A stretch of 64,000 nt of DNA, taken from the NCBI RefSeq assembly GCF_027587205.1, contig NZ_JAPDOD010000020.1:93785-157784 (forward strand), in the 5' to 3' direction. The stretch is from Solirubrobacter ginsenosidimutans. Its GTDB lineage: Bacteria; Actinomycetota; Thermoleophilia; Solirubrobacterales; Solirubrobacteraceae. The translations under genes were made by a program, and so were the position numbers. Numbering within the stretch: position 1 is the first letter of the stretch; every line of letters starts with the position of its first letter. The notes below the pieces were generated by a model. It searched no databases, was not told the DNA's origin, and was given only the letters and a program-made list of their open reading frames with translations. Below are positions 42,080 through 51,167 of the stretch, piece by piece.

Positions 42080-43201
42080 TCACGTGAGCCCGGGCCACGT
42101 GAAGCAGAACACGCTACCCCCACCCTCGCGCGGCTTCACCCAGATCCGCCCGCCCGCCGCTTCCACGACTTTCTGGGCGATCGCGAGCCCGATCCCGGTG
42201 CCCGGATACTGCTCGCCCGCGGGGGAGCGGGCGAACATGCCGAAGATCCGCTGCGCGTGCGGCGCGGCGACGCCGATGCCGTTGTCGGCGATCTCGAAGC
42301 GCCACGCCGCCCCGTCGGGCATCGCGACGACGCTCACGCGCGGCTTGACGTCGGGCGCGACGAACTTGACCCCGTTGGAGATCAGATTGGCCAGCAGTTG
42401 CTCGAACTCGCGCGGGCGCGCGAGAACCACCGGCAGCTCGCCGATCTCCAGCACGGCGCCCGCGGCGGCGGTCGGGGCGAGCCGGTGGACGAGCTCGCCG
42501 ACGTCCACGCGCTCCGGGTCGCGGCCCGAATGTCCGACGCGCGCGTACGCGAGCAGGTCGTCGACGAGCGAGTGCATCCGCTCCGAGCTCTCGCGCGCGA
42601 GCAGCAGGAGCCCGCCCGCGCCCTCCGGCAACTCGCCGCCGAAGCGGCTCTCCAGCAGCGCCAGGAACCCCGAGACCGCGGTCAGCGACTGGCGCAGGTC
42701 ATGCGAGACGACGCCCGCGAAGCGCTCGAGCTCGGCGTTTGAGCGCTCGAGCTCGGCCGTACGGCGCACCGATCGCGTCCGCTCGCCCGCCAGCTGCTCG
42801 ACCGCCTCGTGCAGGTCGGTGACGTCCATCGCCGACAGGTAGACGAGCGGCTCCGGGCCCTCGATCGCCACCGCCGCGCTGCAGCGAAACCAGCGGAACG
42901 AGCCGTCCTTGCACAGCGCCCGCGCCTCGACCTGCCCGCTCTCGCCCCGGTGCGTGTGCTCGAGCGCCAGCGCGAACGCCATCACCTTGTCGCGGTCCTC
43001 GGGGTGCATGAAGTCCAGGTACGGGCGCGCGTAGAGCTCGGCCGGCGTCCAGCCGGTCGTGCGTTCCCACGCGGCGTTGACCCAGCGCAGGTAGCCGTTC
43101 GCGTCGGCGGCGCCCAACAGATCCTGGGACAGCGCGAACAGCCGCTCGGCGTGGGCGGCTTCGGCGCCGCCGGGAATTGGTGCAGATGGCGGTATGGGCA
43201 A
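42080..43201 (-). CDS. PAS-domain sensor histidine kinase
   Basis: About 373 residues. An N-terminal PAS/PAC domain at about 20-145 (GYLRWVNAAWERTTGWTPAE, HPEDRDKVMAFALALE, ALCKDGSFRWFRC), a coiled linker, the HisKA helix (RFAGVVSHDLRQSLTAVSGF) and a HATPase domain with LLANLISNGVKF, FEIADNGIGV and GTGIGLAIAQKVVEAAGGRI. No membrane segment, so it is cytosolic. No ATG or GTG is available in the right place; TTG at 43201 was chosen and TTG at 43243 is possible. The input signal and partner regulator are unknown; it is divergent from the SpoIIE-type phosphatase. Confidence 0.85.
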   Translation of the reverse strand: MPIPPSAPIPGGAEAAHAERLFALSQDLLGAADANGYLRWVNAAWERTTGWTPAELYARPYLDFMHPEDRDKVMAFALALEHTHRGESGQVEARALCKDGSFRWFRCSAAVAIEGPEPLVYLSAMDVTDLHEAVEQLAGERTRSVRRTAELERSNAELERFAGVVSHDLRQSLTAVSGFLALLESRFGGELPEGAGGLLLLARESSERMHSLVDDLLAYARVGHSGRDPERVDVGELVHRLAPTAAAGAVLEIGELPVVLARPREFEQLLANLISNGVKFVAPDVKPRVSVVAMPDGAAWRFEIADNGIGVAAPHAQRIFGMFARSPAGEQYPGTGIGLAIAQKVVEAAGGRIWVKPREGGGSVFCFTWPGLT

Positions 43202-43273
43202 GCCTCCCGGCGCGATCCTGCCAGTCGCGGGGGCACCCGGCAACCCCCCACGTGTCGTCAACAAGCTCGTAGA

Positions 43274-45673
43274 GTGCGCCGCGTGCGCCGACCTCTGGGC
43301 CTCCGATTCCGCGTGCTCGGCGCCGCGGGGCTGATCGCGCTGGTTTCGCTGATCACATTCGGCGTTCTGCTCAACGGCCTCTCGGACCAGACCAGCCTGG
43401 CGAAGAAGGGCCGCTCGGTCACCGACGGGGTCAACGCGGCGGCGACGCTCGAACGGCTCGCGCTGGAGATGGAGAGCAGCGCACGCGGGTTCGTCGTGAC
43501 GCGCGACGACGTGCAGCGCGAGGCGTTCGAGCACTCGCGCGCGGCGGTGCCCGCCGCCTCGCGGAGGCTGCTCGCCTCGCAGACGGGCGCGCCGGAGCGG
43601 GCGCGGGTGACCGAGATCAACCGCCAGGCCGCGGAGTACGCCGCGTTTCTCGCCGGCGTGGTCGCCGACCCACGCGCCGATCCTGCGGCGGCCGCGCGGC
43701 AGAGCGACGTCCGCCTGAGCGCGTTCCGCTCCGCCCTGACGAGCTTCGCCGCGACCAAGCGCGCCCAGCAGATGCAGCTGCGCGCCGACAGCAAGCACCT
43801 GCGCACGCGCGCGACCCGGATCGCGATCGGTGGCCTCGTGGTCCTGCTGGTGCTGATCGCGGTGCTGGCCTTCGCCGCCCACCGCGCGATCGTCGTCCCC
43901 GTCAACCGGCTGCAGAAGTTCGCCCGCGAGCTTGGCGCCGGCCGCTTCCAGACCCGCCTGCCCGAGGACGGCCCACCGGAGACGGCGGAGCTCGCGCAGG
44001 CGTTCAACGTCAGCGCGGAGCGCCTCGAGCGTGCCACCGAGCGCCACCTCGCCGAGCTCGACGCGGTCTTCCGCGACTCGCCGCTGGGCATCGCCTTCCT
44101 CGATCTCGACCTGCGCTTCCTGCGCGTCAACGAGGCGCTGGCGCGGATGAACCAGGTGCCCGCCGCCGAGCATCTCGGCCGCACCGCCGGCGAGGTCACG
44201 GGCCAGAACGACGTCGAGCGCGCGCTGCGGCAGGTGGTGGAGACCGGCGAGCCGATCCTCGATGTCGACGTCGCATTGCACGGCCGCCGCTTCGAGGCCA
44301 ATTACTTCCCGGTCCGCGACGATCGCGGCGAGCTGCTCGCGGTCGGCAAGGCGATGAGCGACGTGACCGCCCGCCGGCGCGCGGAGAACGCGCGCGAGCG
44401 CCTGCAGGACGCGACCTCGGCGCTGGCCAGCGCGGTCACGGTCTCAGACGTCGCGGCGGTGGCGATCGAGCAGGCGCGCGGCGCGCTGGATGCCGAGGCC
44501 GCCGTCCTGCTGCTGCTCGACGCCGACCGCTACGAGCTGGAGATCGTCAGCGACCAGGGTCTCGACGACGGCGCGCGCGGGCGCTGGGGCAGGCTCTCGC
44601 TGGCGGAGCGGATGCCCGCGACCGACGCCGCCCGCACCGCCACGGCCATCTTCATCTCCGCCGAGGCCACGCTGCTGGAGCGCTATCCCGGGCTCGCCGG
44701 CACGCCGTATCCGCGTGCCGGCGCGTACGCGTCGCTCCCGCTCGTCGCCTACGGGCGCACGCTCGGCGTGCTCTCGCTCGGGTACGCCCGCCCGATCGAG
44801 TTCGACGCCGACGAGCGCGGGCTGCTCAACGCGCTCGCGGCCCAGACCGCGATCGCGATCGCCCGCGCCCAGCTCTACGAGCGCGAGCACACCGTCTCCC
44901 AGACGCTGCAGCAGTCGCTGCTCCCGCGCGCGCTCCCCGAGATCCCGGGGTTGGACATCGCCGGGCGCCTGGAGGCGGGGGCGAAGGGCGTCGAGGTGGG
45001 CGGGGACTTCTATGACGCGTTCGCGATCGGCGAGAACGCGTGGGGCGTGGCGATCGGCGACGTCTGCGGCAAGGGCGTCGACGCGGCCGCGCTGACCGCC
45101 CTCGCGCGCCACACCGTGCGCGCCGCCGCGCACGCGCACGAGTCCCCCGCGGCTGTCCTGGAGGCGCTCAACCGCGCCGTGCTGGACGAGAGCCGGCCGG
45201 GGCAGTTCCTGACCGCGATCTTCGCGCGCCTGACACCCCGCCCGGGCGGCGGGTTCCGGCTGCGCGCGGCCTGCGGCGGGCACCCGCCGCCGGTGGTGCT
45301 GGACGCCGCGGGCCGGCCGCGCGAGCTGCCCTGCGCGGGCACGCTGCTCGGCGTGGTCGACGATCCGGACATCGCCGACAGCGAGGTCGACCTGGAGCCC
45401 GGCGACACGCTCCTGCTCTACACCGACGGCCTCACCGAGGCCGCCGCTCCGCAGCACACGCTCACCACCGCGGAGGTGGGGACGCTCCTGGCGCGGGTGC
45501 ACACCGACACCGCCGAGCAGACCGCCCAGGCCTGCCTCGCCAGCGCCATCGCGGCCGGTGGCGGCGTCAACCGCGACGACGTCGCCGTACTGGTTGTACA
45601 GGTGTCAGAGCCGGCGCTCGACCGCAGGGACAACGGCGCGGATCGAATCTTCGACACCGGGACAATGCCGTGA
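43274..45673 (+). CDS. Membrane PP2C/SpoIIE phosphatase with CHASE3-like, HAMP, PAS and GAF domains
   Basis: About 799 residues from GTG at 43274 (GTG at 43283 also fits). Order: TM1 (about 18-35); extracytoplasmic helical CHASE3-like region (40-175); TM2 (about 183-205, IAIGGLVVLLVLIAVLAFAA); HAMP (206-260); PAS (about 262-370); GAF (about 385-530); SpoIIE/PP2C phosphatase (about 560-780) with GGDFYDAF, GDVCGKGVDAAAL and LLLYTDGLTEA. Such proteins dephosphorylate anti-anti-sigma factors in partner-switching stress pathways. No RsbV/RsbW gene is adjacent. It ends about 50 bp before amt. Confidence 0.9.
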   Translation: MRRVRRPLGLRFRVLGAAGLIALVSLITFGVLLNGLSDQTSLAKKGRSVTDGVNAAATLERLALEMESSARGFVVTRDDVQREAFEHSRAAVPAASRRLLASQTGAPERARVTEINRQAAEYAAFLAGVVADPRADPAAAARQSDVRLSAFRSALTSFAATKRAQQMQLRADSKHLRTRATRIAIGGLVVLLVLIAVLAFAAHRAIVVPVNRLQKFARELGAGRFQTRLPEDGPPETAELAQAFNVSAERLERATERHLAELDAVFRDSPLGIAFLDLDLRFLRVNEALARMNQVPAAEHLGRTAGEVTGQNDVERALRQVVETGEPILDVDVALHGRRFEANYFPVRDDRGELLAVGKAMSDVTARRRAENARERLQDATSALASAVTVSDVAAVAIEQARGALDAEAAVLLLLDADRYELEIVSDQGLDDGARGRWGRLSLAERMPATDAARTATAIFISAEATLLERYPGLAGTPYPRAGAYASLPLVAYGRTLGVLSLGYARPIEFDADERGLLNALAAQTAIAIARAQLYEREHTVSQTLQQSLLPRALPEIPGLDIAGRLEAGAKGVEVGGDFYDAFAIGENAWGVAIGDVCGKGVDAAALTALARHTVRAAAHAHESPAAVLEALNRAVLDESRPGQFLTAIFARLTPRPGGGFRLRAACGGHPPPVVLDAAGRPRELPCAGTLLGVVDDPDIADSEVDLEPGDTLLLYTDGLTEAAAPQHTLTTAEVGTLLARVHTDTAEQTAQACLASAIAAGGGVNRDDVAVLVVQVSEPALDRRDNGADRIFDTGTMP

Positions 45674-45725
45674 GATAGGCCTCCAGCGAGCATGCTCCTC
45701 GATGCTGTTTGACAGAGGAGGATGG

Positions 45726-47201
45726 ATGCGTAGGACCCGTTGGGCCGCCGGTGCGGGTGCCGGATTGCTCGCACTCATGGCGCTGCCCACAGCAGCGCTG
45801 GCCGATGGCAAGACACTTCAGCTGGCCAACGACGGCAAGCTGCCGCTTGAGGTCGGGCTCAACTCCGTCTGGGTGCTCGTAGCCGGCATCCTGGTGATGT
45901 TCATGCAGGCGGGCTTCGCCTTCCTGGAGATCGGCTTCTCACGTGGAAAGAACGCCGGCACCGTGGTCGCGAAGATCCTGGTCAACTTCTCGATCTGCGC
46001 CATCTGCTTCTACGCCGTGGGCTTCGCTTTTGCCTTCGGCGAGGGCAACCAGTTCATCGGCACAAGCGGCTTCTTCCTGGCCGGCGTGGACGCCGGCAAG
46101 AACTTCCCGCTCGTCGACGTCGCGCAGGGCACGATCACCGTCGAGACGCTCTGGTTCTTCCAGTTCGTGTTCGCCGCGGTCTCGCTCGCGATCGTCTGGG
46201 GCACCACGCTCGAGCGGATCAAGTTCGGCGTCTACGTGATCTACGCGATCGTGTTCTCGTCGATCATCTACCCGATCGGCGCCCACTGGATCTTCGGCGG
46301 CGGCTGGCTCGCCACGAGTTTCCACATGCAGGACTTCGCCGGTTCGACCGTGGTCCACCTCATGGGTGCCACCGGCGCGTTCGCCGCGCTGCTGCTGCTC
46401 GGCGCACGCCGCGGCAAGTACGGTCCTGACGGCAAGCCGCGTGCCATTCCCGGCCACAACATGCCGCTGTTCGGTCTCGGCGTGCTGATCCTGTGGCTCG
46501 GCTGGTTCGGCTTCAACCCGGGGTCCGGCCTGAACGCGCTCGACGGGCGCTTCCCGGAGATCGCGATGGTCACCAACCTCGCGGCCGCCGCGGGCGTGAT
46601 CACCGCCGTCGCGATGATGTACTTCAAGACCAAGCGGATCGACATCGGCATGGCCGGCAACGGCGCGATCGCCGCGCTCGTGGCGATCACGGCCCCGTCG
46701 GGCTACGTCGAGCTGTGGGCGGCGCCGATCATCGGCGGCATCGCGGGCGTCATCGTCGTCGTCGGCGTGCTGGCGATCGACAAGTACATCGACGACCCGG
46801 TCGGCGCGCTCTCCGCGCACGGTCTGGCCGGCATCTGGGGCACGATCTCCTGCGGGCTCTTCACGGCGCCGCGCCTAGCCGCGAAGAACGGGGTGGGCGA
46901 GGGCGGCCTCTTCTACACCGGCTCGTTCACGCAGCTGTTCGACCAGATCGTCGGCGTCCTCGCCGCGTTCGCCTTCGTGTTCAGCTGTTCCTACCTCACC
47001 TTCTTCCTCATCAAGAAGACCTACGGGCTGCGCGTCAGCGCCGAGGAAGAGGACGCCGGACTGGACATTTCCGAGCACGGCATGTACGGCTACCCGGAGC
47101 AATTCATCCCGGCTCCGGAACTGGTCGGGTACGCACCGGCCGCCACGCCGGTCGGACTCGGTCAGTCGCCCGCGGCCACGACCCGTGAGGTTCCCGCATG
47201 A
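45726..47201 (+). CDS. amt: Ammonium transporter
   Basis: 491 residues. GAGGAGG stands just before ATG 45726; the nearby ATG at 45722 is out of frame and stops after three codons. The N terminus is a signal peptide ([20 protein letters not shown], cut near ALADG), known for some Amt proteins. Eleven transmembrane segments follow, with VMFMQAGFAFLEIGF at the start, the pore motif HMQDFAGSTVVHLMGA, and AGIWGTISCGL. A C-terminal cytoplasmic tail of about 60 residues includes the conserved D-x-SEHG motif (GLDISEHGMYGYPEQ). Its stop overlaps the glnK start (ATGA). Confidence 0.96.
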   Translation: MRRTRWAAGAGAGLLALMALPTAALADGKTLQLANDGKLPLEVGLNSVWVLVAGILVMFMQAGFAFLEIGFSRGKNAGTVVAKILVNFSICAICFYAVGFAFAFGEGNQFIGTSGFFLAGVDAGKNFPLVDVAQGTITVETLWFFQFVFAAVSLAIVWGTTLERIKFGVYVIYAIVFSSIIYPIGAHWIFGGGWLATSFHMQDFAGSTVVHLMGATGAFAALLLLGARRGKYGPDGKPRAIPGHNMPLFGLGVLILWLGWFGFNPGSGLNALDGRFPEIAMVTNLAAAAGVITAVAMMYFKTKRIDIGMAGNGAIAALVAITAPSGYVELWAAPIIGGIAGVIVVVGVLAIDKYIDDPVGALSAHGLAGIWGTISCGLFTAPRLAAKNGVGEGGLFYTGSFTQLFDQIVGVLAAFAFVFSCSYLTFFLIKKTYGLRVSAEEEDAGLDISEHGMYGYPEQFIPAPELVGYAPAATPVGLGQSPAATTREVPA

Positions 47202-47572
47202 AGAAGATCGAGGCATTCATCCGACACGAGGCATTCGAGCCGATCCGCATGGAGCTGCTCGAGCTGGGGTTCCCGTCCCTGTCGATCTCCGAGGTCAAGG
47301 GATCGGGGCGCCAGAAGGGCATCACCGAGCGCTATCGCGGCGCCGAGCTGACCAACTGGCTGCGGCCGAAGGTCAAGATCGAGTGCGTGGTCGCCAGCGG
47401 TGACGTGCAGACGGTCGTCGACGCGATCCTCAAGCACGCTCGCACCGGCTCCATCGGCGACGGCAAGGTGTTCGTCCTGCCGGTCGAGGAGGCCTACCGG
47501 ATTCGCACGGGCGAGTCCGGCGAAGAGACCCTGCAGGCACACCCAGGGGTCGCCGCGCAGGCGGCCTCTTAG
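47198..47572 (+). CDS. glnK: PII nitrogen regulatory protein lacking T-loop Tyr51
   Basis: 124 residues, co-translated with amt (ATGA). The PII fold is clear: EVKGSGRQKGITERYRGAE through the T loop, PKVKIE, and the ATP-site segments TGSIGDGKVFVLPVE and RIRTGE. Aligned by the invariant GRQKG and RGAE, position 51, which is the uridylylated or adenylylated Tyr in most PII proteins, is Leu (RGAELTNWLRPK); Tyr46 is kept. The protein should bind ATP/ADP and 2-oxoglutarate and gate Amt, but not by modification at Tyr51. Confidence 0.95.
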   Translation: MKKIEAFIRHEAFEPIRMELLELGFPSLSISEVKGSGRQKGITERYRGAELTNWLRPKVKIECVVASGDVQTVVDAILKHARTGSIGDGKVFVLPVEEAYRIRTGESGEETLQAHPGVAAQAAS

Positions 47573-47600
47573 AGGCACCCTGGCCATAAGGCGGATTTGA

Positions 47601-47628
47601 GCGGGGCGGCCCACCACAGCCGCCCCGC
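47601..47628 (+). terminator. Hairpin between glnK and the PucR-type regulator
   Basis: GCGGGGCGGC, loop CCACCACA, GCCGCCCCGC: a perfect 10-bp stem. It lies 28 bp after the glnK stop and ends 5 bp before the AAGGAGG of the next gene, so it may terminate amt-glnK or attenuate the regulator. Confidence 0.6.
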
Positions 47629-47645
47629 CCAGTGAAGGAGGCGTA

Positions 47646-48851
47646 TTGAACGTGGCGATGGAGGTCCAGCCGGAAGATCGCGGAACCACCGTGATGGAGC
47701 GGGTGAGGGCCGTGCACTTGCGGATGGTGGACGCGGTCCTGAGCGGTGATGGTCTCGAAGGCGTGGCCGCGCTGGCCGCGTCGGAGACCGGTGGGGTCGT
47801 GGCGATCGTCGTTCCGCGCCTGGGCGCGGCGGCGGCCTCCGGAGCCGTTGCCGATCTCGCGGGGCTGCGCCGGTACGTCGGCGAGCGGGCGCGTGCCCGG
47901 GCGGCCGCCGTGCCGCCGGGTGTGGCGGCCGAGGTGCCGATCGCCACAGGTGACGAGCAGTTGGGCGCGGTCCTGCTGCTCTCAGACGACGAGCCGGCTC
48001 CCGACGCGATGGAGTTCCTGCACGTCGCCGCCGTGGCCTGCCTGACCGAGGTCGCCGTCGAAGAGGCGCGGCTCGAGGTCGAGCAGAACCTGCGCGGGTC
48101 CTTCCTGGAGGAGCTGCGCGGACGTGATGACCTGGAGCCCGACGAGGTCCTGCGTCGTGCCGCGCGCTTGGGCTGCGATCTCTCGCGCGGGGCGGTGGCG
48201 CTGTGCGCGGAGCTCTCCTCGGATCGCCCGCGGCACGTGGTCGCGACGATCGCGGGGGAGCACCCGGGCGCGCTCGCCCAGCACATGGACGGCGGCGGAG
48301 GCTCAGGGCGGGTCTACGCGCTGCTGCCGGCCGTCGGCGGGGCGGACGCCTCGGCCACGCTGACCGCGGCGCGCCGTCTGGCGGCGCGGCTGCAGCGCCA
48401 CGGGACCGTGGGCGTGTCGTCCTTCTACGCCGACGTGGGTGACCTCGGGCGCGCGATCCAGGAGGCCGAGCTCGTGCTCGACGTCCTGCGCCGTTCAGAC
48501 GTCCCGATCGACGAGGACATCGGCACCGGTACGTACCGCCTGTTGTTCCGCGTGCTGGCCTCGCACCCCGAGGAGGTGCGGTCCTTCTACGACGACACCG
48601 TCGCGCCGCTGGTGGCCTACGACGGCCAGTATTCGACGGACCTCGTGGGGACGCTGTCGGCGTACCTGGAGCGCAACTGCAACATGAACGCGACCGCCTC
48701 GGCGATCTACGCGCACCGGCACACGGTCGCGTACCGCCTGGAGCGGGTGAAGGAGCTGACGGGCCTGGACCCTCTGCTGTCGGAGGATCGTGAACGGCTG
48801 GGCCTCGGCTTGAAGGCCTACCGGATCATCGCTCCTCGTTTGCATAGGTAG
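47646..48851 (+). CDS. PucR/CdaR-type helix-turn-helix regulator
   Basis: 401 residues from TTG at 47646, which sits 5 nt after AAGGAGG (47634-47640); ATG at 47658 is the alternative. A GAF-like region at about 20-140, a GGDEF-like degenerate segment in the middle (VGVSSFYADVGDLGRAIQEA), and the C-terminal HTH_30 domain (LSAYLERNCNMNATASAIYA, then HRHTVAYRLERVKELTGLD) define the CdaR/PucR architecture. These regulators control nitrogen or carbon-source genes. Location after amt-glnK suggests control of ammonium assimilation; this is inference. Confidence 0.88.
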   Translation: MNVAMEVQPEDRGTTVMERVRAVHLRMVDAVLSGDGLEGVAALAASETGGVVAIVVPRLGAAAASGAVADLAGLRRYVGERARARAAAVPPGVAAEVPIATGDEQLGAVLLLSDDEPAPDAMEFLHVAAVACLTEVAVEEARLEVEQNLRGSFLEELRGRDDLEPDEVLRRAARLGCDLSRGAVALCAELSSDRPRHVVATIAGEHPGALAQHMDGGGGSGRVYALLPAVGGADASATLTAARRLAARLQRHGTVGVSSFYADVGDLGRAIQEAELVLDVLRRSDVPIDEDIGTGTYRLLFRVLASHPEEVRSFYDDTVAPLVAYDGQYSTDLVGTLSAYLERNCNMNATASAIYAHRHTVAYRLERVKELTGLDPLLSEDRERLGLGLKAYRIIAPRLHR

Positions 48852-48867
48852 GCCGAACCTTCCGGCG

Positions 48868-48895
48868 TCATCCTGGGTTCCAATGCCCAGGATGA
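48868..48895 (+). promoter_or_regulatory. Hairpin enclosing the start codon of the RTX-repeat gene
   Basis: TCATCCTGGG (48868-48877) and CCCAGGATGA (48886-48895) form a perfect 10-bp stem with the loop TTCCAATG; the ATG at 48883-48885 is in that loop, and the alternative ATG at 48892 is in the right arm. It can act as a translational switch or as the terminator of the upstream regulator gene. Confidence 0.5.
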
Positions 48896-49692
48896 TGTTG
48901 GGACGGATCGCGGCCGCGGCGCTGGCCTTGACGTTCGCCGTGGCGGCGCCCGCGACCGCCGCGGTGACGATCGAAGGCACCGACCTCGGTGACTTCCTGT
49001 TCGGCACGCCGACCGAGGATCAGGTGCTCGCCAAAGGCGGGGACGACACGGTCTTCGGCCTCGGCGGCAAGGACCGCATCGACGGCGGGCCGGGCAACGA
49101 CCGCATCCAGGGCGACGGCGTCTGCCCGCCCGGTGCGGAGCGGCCTGACGTCTGCACGGACGACGACGACCGCTCCGGCGACGAGGACGTCCTGCGCGGC
49201 GGCGACGGCGACGACGTCCTGCTCGGCGGGCGTGGCAACGACCACCTCGACGGCGGGCCCGGGGTCGACTCGATCTCCGGTGACGTCGGCAACGACACGA
49301 TCGTCGGCGGAACGGGCGACGACGAGATCGACGGCGGCACCGGGATCGACAAGATCGACGCGGGCGACGGCGACGACTGGATCGCGACCGGGCCGGGCTC
49401 GGACACGATCGACGCCGGCGCCGGGAACGACCTGATCGCGACCGAGTCCGGCAACGACCGCATCGACGGCGGCAAGGGCAACGACGAGATCTCCTCCGGG
49501 GGCGGGAAGGACCGGATCGACCCCGGGCCGGGCCGCGATCTGGTCGAGTCCGGGGCCGGTGCTGACACGATCGACGCCCGCGACGGAGAGCGCGACAAGA
49601 TCAACTGCGGTTCGGGCACTGACACCGTCTACGCCGACGCTCGCGACAAGGTCACTGGTTGTGAACATGTCAAGCATCACGCACGCACTTAA
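48883..49692 (+). CDS. Secreted RTX-type calcium-binding repeat protein
   Basis: 269 residues. A signal peptide ([20 protein letters not shown], cleaved near ATA) precedes a continuous series of RTX nonapeptides of the GGxGxDxUx type from about residue 50 to 240, for example [32 protein letters not shown] and [20 protein letters not shown]. Two Cys in [19 protein letters not shown] interrupt the series and one pair lies near the end. The repeats should fold into a Ca2+-loaded beta-roll outside the cell. There is no catalytic module; a surface or adhesive role is possible. ATG 48892 is an alternative start. Confidence 0.85.
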   Translation: MPRMMLGRIAAAALALTFAVAAPATAAVTIEGTDLGDFLFGTPTEDQVLAKGGDDTVFGLGGKDRIDGGPGNDRIQGDGVCPPGAERPDVCTDDDDRSGDEDVLRGGDGDDVLLGGRGNDHLDGGPGVDSISGDVGNDTIVGGTGDDEIDGGTGIDKIDAGDGDDWIATGPGSDTIDAGAGNDLIATESGNDRIDGGKGNDEISSGGGKDRIDPGPGRDLVESGAGADTIDARDGERDKINCGSGTDTVYADARDKVTGCEHVKHHART

Positions 49693-49707
49693 CACTGGTA
49701 CTTTTCC

Positions 49708-49742
49708 GCGCTCCGGCCGGGCGTGTGGCCCGGCGAAAGCGC
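49708..49742 (+). promoter_or_regulatory. Structured 5' leader hairpin before the cold-shock gene
   Basis: Outer stem GCGCT/AGCGC and inner stem GCCGGGC/GCCCGGC (loop GTGTG) are separated by a symmetric internal loop CCG/GAA. The structure ends 14 nt before the cold-shock ATG. It may be the terminator of the RTX gene or a leader that controls the cold-shock mRNA. Confidence 0.45.
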
Positions 49743-49756
49743 AGTGGAGAGGCCAA

Positions 49757-49960
49757 ATGGCGACCGGCACCGTGAAGTGGTTCAACGACGACAAGGGCTT
49801 CGGGTTCATCACCCCCGACGACCAGGGCGCTGACCTCTTCGTCCATCACTCAGGCATCAACGCCGACGGGTTCCGCACGCTCCGTGAAGGCGCGCGGGTG
49901 TCTTATGACTCGGAAGCCGGTCCCAAGGGCCCGAAGGCCGTCAACGTAACGCCGCTCTAG
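49757..49960 (+). CDS. csp: Cold-shock protein (CspA family)
   Basis: 67 residues, ATG at 49757 after GGAGAGG. It is a single cold-shock domain with RNP1 (KGFGFIT) and RNP2 (LFVHHSGI) intact and the usual start [16 protein letters not shown]. It binds single-stranded RNA/DNA and acts as an RNA chaperone. The last 20 bp overlap, antisense, the 3' end of the lipoprotein gene. Confidence 0.95.
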   Translation: MATGTVKWFNDDKGFGFITPDDQGADLFVHHSGINADGFRTLREGARVSYDSEAGPKGPKAVNVTPL

Positions 49961-50519
49961 TCACGCGTCCGTCCGCGCCGACGCGCGCGGGGACCGGGAG
50001 GTCGGCGATCGTGACGTCGAAGGAGCCGCTGGTGTCGCCCTGGGCCGCGGTCGCGCGGCCGGTCAGGCCCGGGGAGACGCGGTAGTCGACCGTGAAGCGG
50101 CCGGCGCGCGAGGCGACGAGCTTCCAGACCAGGACCTTGGACTCGCCAGGGCCGAGCGTGCCCGCCGACCACGTGTTGACCGTGACGACGTCGCCGCCGA
50201 CGGGTCCTGCATCCAGGACCCAGATCGGCCGGCCCGAGTCGGCGAGCGCGGGGTCGTTGGAGCGCTGGCCGAACGAGATCGCCGCGTTGCCTTCGACGGG
50301 CTTGGTCTCGACGGTCACGGCGACGTTGCGCAGGGTCTCGTCGTCGGCGTTCTTGACGCGCACCCGCAGCTGCACGGATTCGGCGATGTGCTGGCGCTTG
50401 GGGAAGGTCGCCGAGACGATCTGGACCTTGAACTCGCCCGAGGGCTCGTCCGCGTCCTGGCGCTCGGCCGCGCCGCAGCCGGTGGCGAGCACGGCGAGGA
50501 CGATGACGGCGCGGCGCAT
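49941..50519 (-). CDS. Putative lipoprotein with beta-sandwich (CARDB-like) domain
   Basis: 192 residues, ATG at 50519. The short signal ends in a lipobox ([10 protein letters not shown]), so the mature protein should begin at Cys15. The body looks like one Ig/CARDB-type beta-sandwich ([20 protein letters not shown], then [19 protein letters not shown]). Function unknown. It is divergent from the acetyltransferase gene and convergent with the cold-shock gene. Confidence 0.75.
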   Translation of the reverse strand: MRRAVIVLAVLATGCGAAERQDADEPSGEFKVQIVSATFPKRQHIAESVQLRVRVKNADDETLRNVAVTVETKPVEGNAAISFGQRSNDPALADSGRPIWVLDAGPVGGDVVTVNTWSAGTLGPGESKVLVWKLVASRAGRFTVDYRVSPGLTGRATAAQGDTSGSFDVTIADLPVPARVGADGRVTRAALR

Positions 50520-50561
50520 TTGACTGCGGAACGTACCAGCGGGCGTTAATCTCGCGCGCCA

Positions 50562-51107
50562 GTGCCGAGCCTGCCCGTGCCGGAAGGACTCTCGCGCGAC
50601 GGTGTCGCGCTGCGCCGCCTGCGCGCCCGCGACGCGGGCGCGTTCGCGCAGGCGTTCCGGGAGGACCCCGAGCTGGGCATCGTCATCGGCGCCGAGGAGG
50701 ACCCGACGGAGAACGGCGTGCGGCGCTTCATCGCCCGCCAGCCCGGGCTGCGGGCGCGCGGCGAGTTCCTCGGCCTGGCGGTGACCGACGAGACCAAGCG
50801 CCCGTTCCTCGGCCACGTGATGCTCCACACGCTCGCGTGGCGCCACAAACGGGCGGAGGTCGGCTATTGGCTCGTGCCCGCCGCCCGCGGGCACGGCGTC
50901 GGCGGTAAGGCGGTCAGCCTGTTGGTCGATTGGGCGTTCGAGCAGCTCGAGCTCGAGCGGATCGAGATCACCACCACGCCCGACAACGGGGCCGCGAGGG
51001 CGCTCGCCACCTCGCTCGGGTTCGTCGAGGAGGGGGTGATGATCGGCCGCAATCTGGAAAGAGGGCGCCGCGTGGATGTGATGCTCCTGGCCCGTTTGCG
51101 CAAGTAA
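50562..51107 (+). CDS. GNAT acetyltransferase (RimJ/RimL type)
   Basis: 181 residues from GTG at 50562. The GNAT core is seen as AEVGYWLVPAARGHGVGGKA (acetyl-CoA pyrophosphate loop) followed by AVSLLVDWAFEQLELERIEI, and NGAARALATSLGFVEEGVM near the end. RimJ/RimL-like members acetylate N-terminal amines of ribosomal proteins or small molecules; the substrate here is unknown. It ends 60 bp before the mce operon. Confidence 0.9.
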   Translation: MPSLPVPEGLSRDGVALRRLRARDAGAFAQAFREDPELGIVIGAEEDPTENGVRRFIARQPGLRARGEFLGLAVTDETKRPFLGHVMLHTLAWRHKRAEVGYWLVPAARGHGVGGKAVSLLVDWAFEQLELERIEITTTPDNGAARALATSLGFVEEGVMIGRNLERGRRVDVMLLARLRK

Positions 51108-51167
51108 CTGCGCGTCAACACGTTCCAAGCCCGTAATCTAGGCGCCTCTAGAGGGGAGAGGAGACAG

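Noticed and set aside
42080..44281. Longer version of the PAS kinase extending across the phosphatase start
   Set aside because: The upstream part is antisense to the phosphatase gene and has shadow composition; the PAS domain begins only after about 43200.
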